NCBI GenBank assembly: GCA_002429595.1
Contig: DJAM01000063.1
Span: 2,253-12,904, forward strand
Length of the DNA: 10,652 nucleotides
Direction: 5' to 3'
Source: Coxiellaceae bacterium UBA6002
GTDB taxonomy: Bacteria; Pseudomonadota; Gammaproteobacteria; UBA6002
Below the pieces are notes generated by a model. That model ran no database searches and was not told the origin of the DNA. It saw only the letters and a program-made list of their open reading frames with translations. Both the position numbers and the translations under genes were made by a program. Positions 1 through 6,477 of the stretch are shown here, piece after piece. Each line of letters starts with the position of its first letter. Within the stretch, counting starts at the first letter, position 1.

Positions 1-75
1 TGTCATCCCCGCGAAGGCGGGAACCCATTACCGGTGCGGCTGGAAGGATGGGTTCCCGCCTTCGCGGGAATGACA
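1..75. repeat. Palindromic repeat, family A, copy 1
   Basis: The two ends are inverted: the left arm begins TGTCATCCCCGCGAAGGCGG and the right arm ends CGCCTTCGCGGGAATGACA, so the element can fold into one long hairpin. The inner part (GAACCCAT against ATGGGTTC) also pairs, leaving a short GC-rich loop. A very similar element lies at 5562-5637, a shorter relative at 10132-10172, and a cut copy at 10632-10652. Such REP/MITE-like elements have no coding capacity and are probably moved by an enzyme encoded elsewhere; that is inference. Confidence 0.85.
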
Positions 76-129
76 ATCAACTGCGGGAATGACAATGAGC
101 TGTGGGATTGACAATGAACTGCAGCGATA
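73..129. repeat. Three degenerate 19-bp tandem units next to repeat copy 1
   Basis: Immediately after the right arm of the palindrome come three units of exactly 19 bp: ACAATCAACTGCGGGAATG, ACAATGAGCTGTGGGATTG and ACAATGAACTGCAGCGATA. Each looks like a copy of the outer right end of the palindrome (GGGAATGACA), decaying with distance from it. The same arrangement with a 19-bp period occurs at 10151-10188. Confidence 0.75.
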
Positions 130-134
130 ATAAT
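108..134 (+). promoter_or_regulatory. Candidate promoter for the LRR gene
   Basis: A perfect -35 box TTGACA at 108-113 is followed after 15 bp by AATAAT at 129-134, within a strongly AT-rich stretch running to the start codon. The -35 lies inside the second tandem repeat unit, where GGGAATGACA has become GGGATTGACA. The 15-bp spacer is short for a sigma-70 promoter, and the ATA-rich sequence offers several alternative -10 boxes, so the exact position is uncertain. Confidence 0.3.
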
Positions 135-169
135 CGATACTTAATAATAAATAATAATAACTGTACAAC

Positions 170-1435
170 ATGCTCAAACTTGACCAAGAAATTTTGTCCA
201 AGATTTCTCAGAATAATTCGTCCCTTACTCAACTTGATTTAGTCCGTCTGCATCTAACAGATGACCATTTACTCCCTCTACTTTCCGCTCTTCAAACAAA
301 TTTTTATCTAACCCGCCTTTCTTTGCCGCATAATCATATCAGTGCGTTAGTTGCGGGTGTCTTAGCCCAAAGTCAAACATTGATTTATATGGATCTACAC
401 GACAACAAAATTGGAGATGATGGCGCAGTTGTGCTCGCATATAACACAGTACTAAGACATCTTAATGTCAGAGATAATCGAATTAAGTTATTAGGTGCAA
501 GAGCTCTAGCAAACAATAGCCACCTTTCGTCGCTTTGGATTGGAGGCAATCAAATAGGATCAGACGGGGCAGTTGCGTTATCGAGGAATATGCAACTTAG
601 CTTCCTTGAAACTACCAACTGTTATTTAGGTCCTAGAGTTATTTTATCTTTAATAAGAAATACGCATCTCACAAATCTAAATATTGGTTTTAATCTTCTG
701 GGATTTGAAATAGCTGAAGAATTAGCGAATGCTACTCATGTAACGGCTCTTGATATCAGTGGTAATCAGATAACGAATAGAGGAATCTCGTTTCTAATTA
801 GAAATACGAATCTGCGAACTTTAAATATTAGTATGACTCAGATTAATACTGCTGGAGCCAAAATTGTCGCTGAAAGTAGCCACCTTACTTCACTCAATCT
901 TAGCAGCAATCCCATTACCCTCGAAGGAATAAAAGCCTTAGCGAGTAGTACGAAACTAACTGAGCTTGATGTTAGCAATGTTGGGCTAAGAGATCAGGAA
1001 GCTCTTATGTTCACGAATAATTTTCATCTAACAGGCCTTGATGTTAGATTCAATGCTATCAGTCAAGAGATGCTGCAAAGACTTCAACGTACTGTCAAAC
1101 TCAACAAAAAAGCTAAAGAATTGCAGTTCATCGAAGCTATGATTGAAATTGCGAAAGGGATGCGTCAATCACAAACAAACATGTTCTTTAAAAGAATGCC
1201 TACGGATATATTATTTATTATTGTGTTTTACATTGCGGGTAATCGTCTGCGTAATCAAGAAGCAATCATCAACGTTTGTAAGTTTTTATTTCAAACGATT
1301 AAAGCCGCATCTCGTGGAAACTTAAATTGGTCTACAGTCGAAGCGACTTGTTCCTTTTTTAAGAAGTGGGATAAGCAAGAATACTTGGCGGTTAAGAGTC
1401 GTTATCCTGAACAAAGAGTAATCGCCCCACCTTAG
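170..1435 (+). CDS. Leucine-rich-repeat protein with F-box-like C-terminus, candidate effector
   Basis: The 421-residue product has no signal peptide or membrane segment. Residues 19-310 form twelve consecutive leucine-rich repeats; the first is 28 residues long and the other eleven exactly 24, with the pattern LxxLxhxxNxI...GAxxLA typical of the ribonuclease-inhibitor type. Such horseshoes bind proteins. After the repeats comes a helical region; residues 342-377 read RMPTDILFIIVFYIAG...VCKFLF, resembling the LPxDIL...VCK pattern of an F-box, although its first hydrophobic position and spacing are only approximate. Proteins of this build in Legionella-like intracellular bacteria are often type IV secretion effectors; whether this one is secreted cannot be seen here. 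The ATG at 170 has no clear Shine-Dalgarno sequence. The gene converges on the arn cassette with 3 bp between stop codons and no visible terminator. Certain as an LRR protein; the F-box and effector roles are inference. Confidence 0.85.
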   Translation: MLKLDQEILSKISQNNSSLTQLDLVRLHLTDDHLLPLLSALQTNFYLTRLSLPHNHISALVAGVLAQSQTLIYMDLHDNKIGDDGAVVLAYNTVLRHLNVRDNRIKLLGARALANNSHLSSLWIGGNQIGSDGAVALSRNMQLSFLETTNCYLGPRVILSLIRNTHLTNLNIGFNLLGFEIAEELANATHVTALDISGNQITNRGISFLIRNTNLRTLNISMTQINTAGAKIVAESSHLTSLNLSSNPITLEGIKALASSTKLTELDVSNVGLRDQEALMFTNNFHLTGLDVRFNAISQEMLQRLQRTVKLNKKAKELQFIEAMIEIAKGMRQSQTNMFFKRMPTDILFIIVFYIAGNRLRNQEAIINVCKFLFQTIKAASRGNLNWSTVEATCSFFKKWDKQEYLAVKSRYPEQRVIAPP

Positions 1436-1438
1436 CTT

Positions 1439-2449
1439 CTACGCTAGATAAAAATCTAAAATATTATTCAATGCAATATTAATATCTGTCTTTGGCTCCC
1501 AATTGAGATATTTCTTAGCATTTTCAATCGAAGGAACGCGGTGCGCGATATCTTCAAAGGATTTGCCAAATACTTCTTCTTGGTCACGTGCAATAATTCT
1601 GACCCGTTCAGCATTTTGCGAATATTTCGGATAAGAGAGTGCTAAATCTTTTATTTTGTGCGCTAATTCTGAGATTGAAATATTATTATATGGATTACCA
1701 ATATTAAAAATACGACCGGTGGCTTGGTCATCGACATTTTCGATGATTTGCATTAAGGCCTCGATGCCATCATCAATATAGGTAAAACTACGTTTTTGGC
1801 TGCCGCCGTTGACTAAAATAATATCTTTATTATGAATGATGCTACTAATGAACCGTGTCACTACACGCGCATGCTCCACGTCTGCTGTAAAGACTTCATC
1901 TTGCCGTGGGCCAATCCAATTGAAAGGTCTAAATAACGTAAATTTCAAACCACGGTGAGCACCATAAGCGTAAATCACGCGATCCAGTAATTGTTTAGAA
2001 GCGGAGTAAATCCAACGTTCTTTTTCAATGGGTCCTGTCACTAAATTAGAAGTATGTTCATCAAAATTTACGTCTTGGCACATACCGTAAACTTCAGAGG
2101 TCGACGGAAAAATAATCCTTTTATTTGCATCGTGGACCATTTTAATAATTTCAAGATTGACCTCGAAATCAAGCTCAAAAACACGAATGGGATCTTGAAC
2201 ATACAAAGCAGGAGATGCAATCGCTGCTAACGGTAAAACCACATCGCACTGTGCAATTTTATCTTCCACCCATTGTCTTTCTTTTTTAATATCTCCTTGC
2301 TTGAAATCAAGCCTAGGATAGCGCAAACAATTTTCTAGACGATGTGAAGTTAAATCCATTCCACAAATATCCCATGAGGTTCTCGTCAGGATATTTTCGG
2401 TTAGGCGATGTCCTATAAAACCATTAATTCCTAATATTAATATCTTCAT
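1439..2449 (-). CDS. arnA: UDP-glucuronate C4 decarboxylase, stand-alone ArnA C-terminal domain
   Basis: This 336-residue NAD-dependent short-chain dehydrogenase matches the C-terminal half of E. coli ArnA along its length. That half oxidises UDP-glucuronic acid and decarboxylates it to UDP-4-keto-pentose in the cytoplasm. Visible residues are the nucleotide-binding GINGFIG at 7-13, the STSEVYG motif with Ser118 and Glu119 (E. coli Ser433/Glu434), the YSASK motif with Tyr148 and Lys152, and Arg304 in HRVPS (E. coli Arg619). The first residue is already the start of the Rossmann fold, so the roughly 300-residue formyltransferase half of bifunctional ArnA is absent. It is the last gene of the minus-strand cassette, 7 bp after arnC. 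A UDP-xylose synthase is the main alternative, but the match to ArnA in segments such as VFELDFEVNL and RPFNWIGPR favours the arn assignment. Confidence 0.85.
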   Translation of the reverse strand: MKILILGINGFIGHRLTENILTRTSWDICGMDLTSHRLENCLRYPRLDFKQGDIKKERQWVEDKIAQCDVVLPLAAIASPALYVQDPIRVFELDFEVNLEIIKMVHDANKRIIFPSTSEVYGMCQDVNFDEHTSNLVTGPIEKERWIYSASKQLLDRVIYAYGAHRGLKFTLFRPFNWIGPRQDEVFTADVEHARVVTRFISSIIHNKDIILVNGGSQKRSFTYIDDGIEALMQIIENVDDQATGRIFNIGNPYNNISISELAHKIKDLALSYPKYSQNAERVRIIARDQEEVFGKSFEDIAHRVPSIENAKKYLNWEPKTDINIALNNILDFYLA

Positions 2450-2456
2450 GCTCGTA

Positions 2457-3410
2457 CTATCCTATAGATTCAGGATTTTTTTCTAACACATCTTTAATGA
2501 CAAAGCGTGGCCGCTTTAGCACTTCCTGGTAGATACGACCGATGTATTCCCCGAGAATTCCAAGTCCGAGTAAACATAGTCCCACCAACAGAAAGATAAT
2601 CGCAAATAAAGTGAAAACACCTTCCATTTCAGGGCCTATAAATGCGCGTCTTAGCACCATATACACTACTAAGACACCACTCATTAATGAAATTAAGATC
2701 CCTAAAATAGTAAATAATTGCAAAGGAACTAACGAAAAGCCGGTGATAAGGTCAAAGTTATAGCGAATGAGTTTGTATAAGTTATAACTAGATGTGCCAG
2801 CTTGACGAGGTTCATGTCCTACCGGTACTTCTGCGGGATTGGCCGCATAAGTTAAAGCCAGTGCAGGGATGAAGGTGGAAGCCTCATTGCTTGAAACCAT
2901 TAAATCGACAATATCTCGTCGATAAGCTCGTAGCATGCAACCTTCATCTTTCATGGTGATTCGTGGCGTGATAATAGCGCGAACTTTATTGTGCATTTTA
3001 GAAATGCTCACTCGCCAAAGGTTATCTTTACGATCTTCACGATAACCACCGACAACATCGTGACCAGCTTCGAGCTTTTCGATAAATTTTGGAATGTCTT
3101 CCGGTAGATTTTGTAAGTCCGCATCCATGGTAATGACGTATTGTCCACGAACGCGCTCAAATCCAGCCATGATCGCCATGTGTTGGCCATAATTACCATT
3201 GAAATGAATAATCCGGACTTGTTGCGGTCGGTTATCGTGCAGTTCATTTAGGATTTTTTCAGAATTATCTTTACTGCCATCATTAGTGAAAATAATCTCA
3301 AAGGGCTTGCCAATCTTATCAAGAACTGTGGTGAGACGTGTATACAGGTTATATAAAACCTCTTCTTCGTTGTGAACAGGGATCACAACACTTAAATAAG
3401 GTTTACTCAT
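2457..3410 (-). CDS. arnC: ArnC-like undecaprenyl-phosphate glycosyltransferase
   Basis: This 317-residue family 2 glycosyltransferase resembles E. coli ArnC (322 residues), which moves 4-formamido-arabinose from UDP to undecaprenyl phosphate on the cytoplasmic face of the inner membrane. The catalytic domain shows VVIPVHNEE at 8-16, NDGSKDNS at 43-50, NYGQHMAIMAGF at 73-84 and the metal-binding DAD at 96-98 in MDADLQNLPED. GCMLRAYRR at 157-165 and STFIPALA at 178-185 are also ArnC-like. Two membrane segments follow, about 226-253 and 264-286, then LGEYIGRIY as in the family. An AAGGA ribosome binding site lies 7 bp before the ATG, overlapping the end of the upstream gene 12 bp away. Without arnB or a formyltransferase nearby the true sugar is uncertain; related GtrB/dolichyl-phosphate-hexose synthases share this fold. 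Confidence 0.85.
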   Translation of the reverse strand: MSKPYLSVVIPVHNEEEVLYNLYTRLTTVLDKIGKPFEIIFTNDGSKDNSEKILNELHDNRPQQVRIIHFNGNYGQHMAIMAGFERVRGQYVITMDADLQNLPEDIPKFIEKLEAGHDVVGGYREDRKDNLWRVSISKMHNKVRAIITPRITMKDEGCMLRAYRRDIVDLMVSSNEASTFIPALALTYAANPAEVPVGHEPRQAGTSSYNLYKLIRYNFDLITGFSLVPLQLFTILGILISLMSGVLVVYMVLRRAFIGPEMEGVFTLFAIIFLLVGLCLLGLGILGEYIGRIYQEVLKRPRFVIKDVLEKNPESIG

Positions 3411-3422
3411 TATGTTTTCCTT

Positions 3423-3794
3423 TTAACTTCGAGCCACTAAATAAACGCCACAGAGGATAACTAGTATACCTAACATTCGCATTAGGGATAGTGTTTCCCC
3501 AAACAAGTAATATGCAGTTAAAGCGTTCAATATATAGCCTAGACTGATCATTGGGTAGGCATAACTGACATCAACTCGCGATAAGACTAGCAGCCAGACT
3601 AACACGCTAATCACGTAGGTTAAAAAGCCTAGCATGATATATGGGTTGACCATCAGTTGCGTGCCGATATTCATTAATTTAGAAAAGGCAAATTCAAACT
3701 GCCCAAAGCGGTTCATACCAGCTTTTAATAAAAGTTGTGCGCCAGTATTCAGAAAAACGGCTAAGAGAATCAGGGGCAAAACAACGAGTTTCAT
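3423..3794 (-). CDS. Small EamA/SMR-type membrane protein, ArnE/ArnF-like flippase subunit
   Basis: The 123-residue product has four hydrophobic segments (about 2-22, 47-70, 75-95 and 102-121) and a family-typical end, SYAYPMISLGYILNALTAYY followed by FGE. In enterobacteria two such halves, ArnE and ArnF, are thought to flip the undecaprenyl-phosphate-linked sugar to the periplasm; only one is present here. I chose the ATG at 3794-3792 because it overlaps the arnT stop as ATGA, which implies translational coupling, and AAGGA lies about 10 bp upstream. A TTG nine bases earlier would add three residues (126). It sits between arnT and arnC, which supports a transport step in the same pathway. 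Homodimer or partner use cannot be judged from sequence. Confidence 0.75.
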   Translation of the reverse strand: MKLVVLPLILLAVFLNTGAQLLLKAGMNRFGQFEFAFSKLMNIGTQLMVNPYIMLGFLTYVISVLVWLLVLSRVDVSYAYPMISLGYILNALTAYYLFGETLSLMRMLGILVILCGVYLVARS

Positions 3795-5446
3795 GAACGG
3801 CAATCCTTATTACATATCAAGACATACTTTTGGGTGTGAGTGACTGGATAAAATCTTAAATTTTTTAAAATCGTTCTAATTTTTTCAAAGTCATGGATAG
3901 TCATTACCAGAAATTTACGTTCAGGTGTATTCCAATTCTCCCACAATCTATTTTCATGGAGGAATGTTCCTTTCGGTGGATGATGGTAAAAACCATACTC
4001 AAGTTCACCTTTCCAGTTTAATAAAACAACTTTCGTTCCAAGGTAGACCGGCATGTCCTGAAAATAATGGTTGTAGTTATACACGGTGTCATCGGGCTTA
4101 ATCATTTTTTTAAGTTCAAGCGCTAAGGGCTTCACTGAAGGCGTATTAAAATAGGAACTCGCATAATATGCTGTCAAAGAGAAGGTGGTATTAGTGATTA
4201 GTAAGGTAATTATCGCTCTTTTTAGATCAACGTATCGATAAACAATGTTGCAAGCAACTGCGCTTATGGTGGCGGCAACCACAACAAGGATTTTATCAAC
4301 CGTAGGAATCTCTAAATGACTGTTATTTAAAAAAATGAGCAACCCAGCCGCAAGTAGAAGATTCATCACCCCAATGATAAGAAAATTAATTTGTAAAGCT
4401 TTATTTTTTTGTTCCCAGACATTGTTCAAATAAATTGCAGTTAATATCGCAAGTGGCGGAAAAACTGGAAGAAGGTAGGGTGATAGTTGCGAATGCGACA
4501 TCCAATAAAAAAGAAAAATTAAAAGAGGCCACAGAAATAAAAAAACTTCGGTTAAATGTGAACTCGCATTTTTAAAAATGACTAATTGTCTTTTTAAAGC
4601 AGTTACCATAAAACCCATCCAAGGAAACCACCCCAGAAAAAGTATAATTGGCAAGAACCAAAAAGGTTTGTCACGTCCAGCATATTCTGTGAAATAACGT
4701 AGAAAATGCTGATCATAGAAATAAAATTTAAAAAATCCTGGATTTTTCAGTCCGACGAGTAAATGCCACGGGGCAGTAATGACAAGTAATAACAAGGCCC
4801 CTGAGAAAAGACTGTAGGATGGCAGTCGTCGCCACTGCTTAGTCACTAAAAGCCAAGCAAAAATGATCATCCCCGGGAAAATAATACCAATCAGTCCTTT
4901 GGTTAGCACCGTCAGCGCAGCTAGCGCGTACATTCCCCACATGCATGAACGTCGCGCCCGACCTTGCGGATACTGATTGCCAAGCAGGAAGCATAATAAG
5001 CTCCCCGTCAGGAAGGTGGTAGTCGTGATATCTAAGGTAATAAATCGCGATAAGAAGGCATAAAGGAGTGAAGTGCTTAGCAACATACCGGCAAGTAAAG
5101 CCGTACGCCGGTTATAGAGCTTTCTAGTAAAGAAGTAAGTCAAAAGACAGCCCAACCCTCCCATCAGCGCATTGATCAAGCGCAAAGACCACTCATGCAA
5201 CCCAAACGACTTGATACTGGCCACCTGAAGCCAATAAAACAGCGCTGGCTTTTCAAAGTAAATGACGCCATTTAAATGCGGAGTTACATAATCATGAGTC
5301 ATGACCATCTCCCGCGGAATCTCAGCATAACGACCTTCATCAGGTGGGGTTAGGGGGCGCATACCTAAAAAGAGGCCATACAATAAACTGGTAAATAGCG
5401 CTAAGAACGCCAAGTCTATGAGCCAAGAACGGGCAGTTGTGGACAT
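3791..5446 (-). CDS. arnT: ArnT-like lipid A glycosyltransferase
   Basis: At 551 residues this is almost exactly the length of E. coli ArnT (550). ArnT transfers an aminoarabinose from undecaprenyl phosphate to lipid A on the periplasmic face of the inner membrane, lowering the negative charge and giving resistance to polymyxin and cationic peptides. The first periplasmic loop carries the family signature PPDEGRYAEIPREM at 34-47, with Asp36 in the catalytic position, and the following HLNGVIYFEKP at 57-67 with Lys66. A further conserved Asp is Asp139 in FITLDIT. About a dozen hydrophobic segments span residues 10-430, followed by a soluble domain to the end. It is the first gene of the cassette. 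The ATG at 5446 has only a weak ribosome binding site. The sugar donor could differ from aminoarabinose given the missing pathway genes. Confidence 0.9.
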   Translation of the reverse strand: MSTTARSWLIDLAFLALFTSLLYGLFLGMRPLTPPDEGRYAEIPREMVMTHDYVTPHLNGVIYFEKPALFYWLQVASIKSFGLHEWSLRLINALMGGLGCLLTYFFTRKLYNRRTALLAGMLLSTSLLYAFLSRFITLDITTTTFLTGSLLCFLLGNQYPQGRARRSCMWGMYALAALTVLTKGLIGIIFPGMIIFAWLLVTKQWRRLPSYSLFSGALLLLVITAPWHLLVGLKNPGFFKFYFYDQHFLRYFTEYAGRDKPFWFLPIILFLGWFPWMGFMVTALKRQLVIFKNASSHLTEVFLFLWPLLIFLFYWMSHSQLSPYLLPVFPPLAILTAIYLNNVWEQKNKALQINFLIIGVMNLLLAAGLLIFLNNSHLEIPTVDKILVVVAATISAVACNIVYRYVDLKRAIITLLITNTTFSLTAYYASSYFNTPSVKPLALELKKMIKPDDTVYNYNHYFQDMPVYLGTKVVLLNWKGELEYGFYHHPPKGTFLHENRLWENWNTPERKFLVMTIHDFEKIRTILKNLRFYPVTHTQKYVLICNKDCRS

Positions 5447-5460
5447 TTAGGACTCTGTAA

Positions 5461-5511
5461 TAATTTAGGATTTAAAGGTTGGCACATTTTCATCTAATTT
5501 GAGGTTAAAGG
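5461..5511. repeat. Imperfect direct repeat upstream of arnT
   Basis: TAATTTAGGATTTAAAGG at 5461-5478 recurs as TAATTTGAGGTTAAAGG at 5495-5511, so the copies start 34 bp apart, about three helical turns. They lie 15-65 bp upstream of the arnT start codon, where an operator would sit. I cannot match them to a known regulator; arn operons are controlled by PmrA or PhoP in other bacteria, but the half-sites here do not fit the PmrA consensus well. Confidence 0.4.
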
Positions 5512-5561
5512 AAAGATCTCCTTGTGATTGCCGCTGTTCATTCTTATCCACAACGTTTTGT

Positions 5562-5637
5562 TGTCATTCCCGCGCAGGCGGAGAACCCATCCCTCTAGCA
5601 ACACGTAGCATGGATTCCCGCCTGCGCGGGAATGACA
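5562..5637. repeat. Palindromic repeat, family A, copy 2
   Basis: The left arm TGTCATTCCCGCGCAGGCGG and the right arm CCGCCTGCGCGGGAATGACA are exact inverted copies of each other over 20 bp. The inner AACCCAT/ATGGATT segments also resemble copy 1. It lies in the divergent region between arnT and the methyltransferase gene. Unlike the other copies it has no tandem units outside its right arm. Confidence 0.88.
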
Positions 5638-5646
5638 GGTGCAGAC

Positions 5647-5676
5647 TTGACATCTCTCACCCTGCCTCTCCATACT
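5647..5676 (+). promoter_or_regulatory. Candidate promoter for the methyltransferase gene
   Basis: A perfect -35 TTGACA at 5647-5652 is followed after 18 bp by CATACT at 5671-5676, four of six matches to the -10 consensus. Transcription would begin near 5683, giving a leader of about 22 bases before the ATG at 5705. It lies just outside palindromic repeat copy 2. Confidence 0.45.
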
Positions 5677-5704
5677 AACCGCTTTGAATTTGGGCATAGG
5701 ACCA

Positions 5705-6442
5705 ATGACTGAGCAAATTGTTATTTTTGCTGTGATTTTTATCGTTCTCATGACGTTGCGGCTTTTGAGATATCGCATTCGTTATTGGGGACATCTTCTT
5801 ATGGAGCGAGGGTGGAAAAGTAGTGTCCATTATGATCGTTGCTTAAAAATAATGACCAAGCTGTATGAAAATGTTTCCCCGTTTAGTGTTTCATTAGATG
5901 AAAGAAGATTAAAAAATTTACAGGCAGATAAACAGTACACCTATGGTGAAGTGGTATTTTATAGTTTCGCGCAGATTTTGGAATTGGCGCACCCTAAGCC
6001 TGGGGAAATTTTTTATGATTTAGGCTGTGGCGCAGGTAAACCAGTTTTTATCGCTGCATTAATTTTCGATTTTGCTAAGGCGTGTGGGGTAGAGAAACTC
6101 GAAAGCTTGTATAACCTTTGCGTTGCGCTCAATGAAAAATTACCTACCCTACCTGAAATGCAAGAACTGCCTACTGACAAAAAATTAAATATCGAATTTA
6201 TTAATGAGGATCTTTTAAATGTTGATCTTAGTGAAGCAGATATCGTCTTTATCAACGCTACTTGTTTTTATGGCGATTTGTGGGATGCCATTTTAGCTAG
6301 GTTATTGAAATTAAAGGTTGGTGCACGTGTTATTCTCACGACGCGTGTTATTAAGACTGGTGGTTTTAAGCTAAAACATCAGAACCTTTTCTTAATGAGC
6401 TGGGGATTAAGCCAAGTATCAATTTATGAAAGAATACCGTAG
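5705..6442 (+). CDS. DOT1-like SAM-dependent methyltransferase with N-terminal membrane anchor
   Basis: The 245-residue product begins with one hydrophobic segment (about 4-22) followed by an Arg-rich stretch, suggesting an anchored protein with its catalytic domain in the cytoplasm. The methyltransferase part has DOT1-type landmarks in order: YGE at 80-82, the SAM-binding DLGCGAGK at 105-112, GVEK at 128-131 where the acidic residue would bind the SAM ribose, NEDLL at 167-171, and VFINATCF at 181-188 in place of the DOT1 VNNFAF. Eukaryotic DOT1 methylates histone H3; bacterial proteins with this domain are mostly uncharacterised, so the substrate here is unknown. I chose the ATG at 5705, with AGGA just upstream, over a TTG seven codons earlier. 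The next gene follows 35 bp downstream and is probably cotranscribed. Confidence 0.75.
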   Translation: MTEQIVIFAVIFIVLMTLRLLRYRIRYWGHLLMERGWKSSVHYDRCLKIMTKLYENVSPFSVSLDERRLKNLQADKQYTYGEVVFYSFAQILELAHPKPGEIFYDLGCGAGKPVFIAALIFDFAKACGVEKLESLYNLCVALNEKLPTLPEMQELPTDKKLNIEFINEDLLNVDLSEADIVFINATCFYGDLWDAILARLLKLKVGARVILTTRVIKTGGFKLKHQNLFLMSWGLSQVSIYERIP

Positions 6443-6477
6443 CCTTTAGTGCACGCAGGAATAAAAAGGGAGCGATC

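Noticed and set aside
73..129. CRISPR array
   Set aside because: The 19-bp units are directly contiguous, degenerate and without unique spacers; no cas genes are present.
1433..1441. Terminator between the convergent LRR and arnA genes
   Set aside because: Only 3 bp separate the stop codons and no GC-rich hairpin with a T tract is visible on either strand.
3008..3247. 79-codon minus-strand ORF inside arnC
   Set aside because: It overlaps the catalytic domain of arnC in another frame and has no recognisable features.
5459..5512. PmrA box in front of arnT
   Set aside because: The direct repeats contain TTTAA but lack the paired CTTAA(T) half-sites at 11-bp spacing, so I report them only as an unidentified repeat.
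5494..5778. Minus-strand ORF of 94 codons upstream of arnT
   Set aside because: It spans palindromic repeat copy 2 and the start of the methyltransferase gene; the peptide CHSRAGGNP is typical of repeat read-through.
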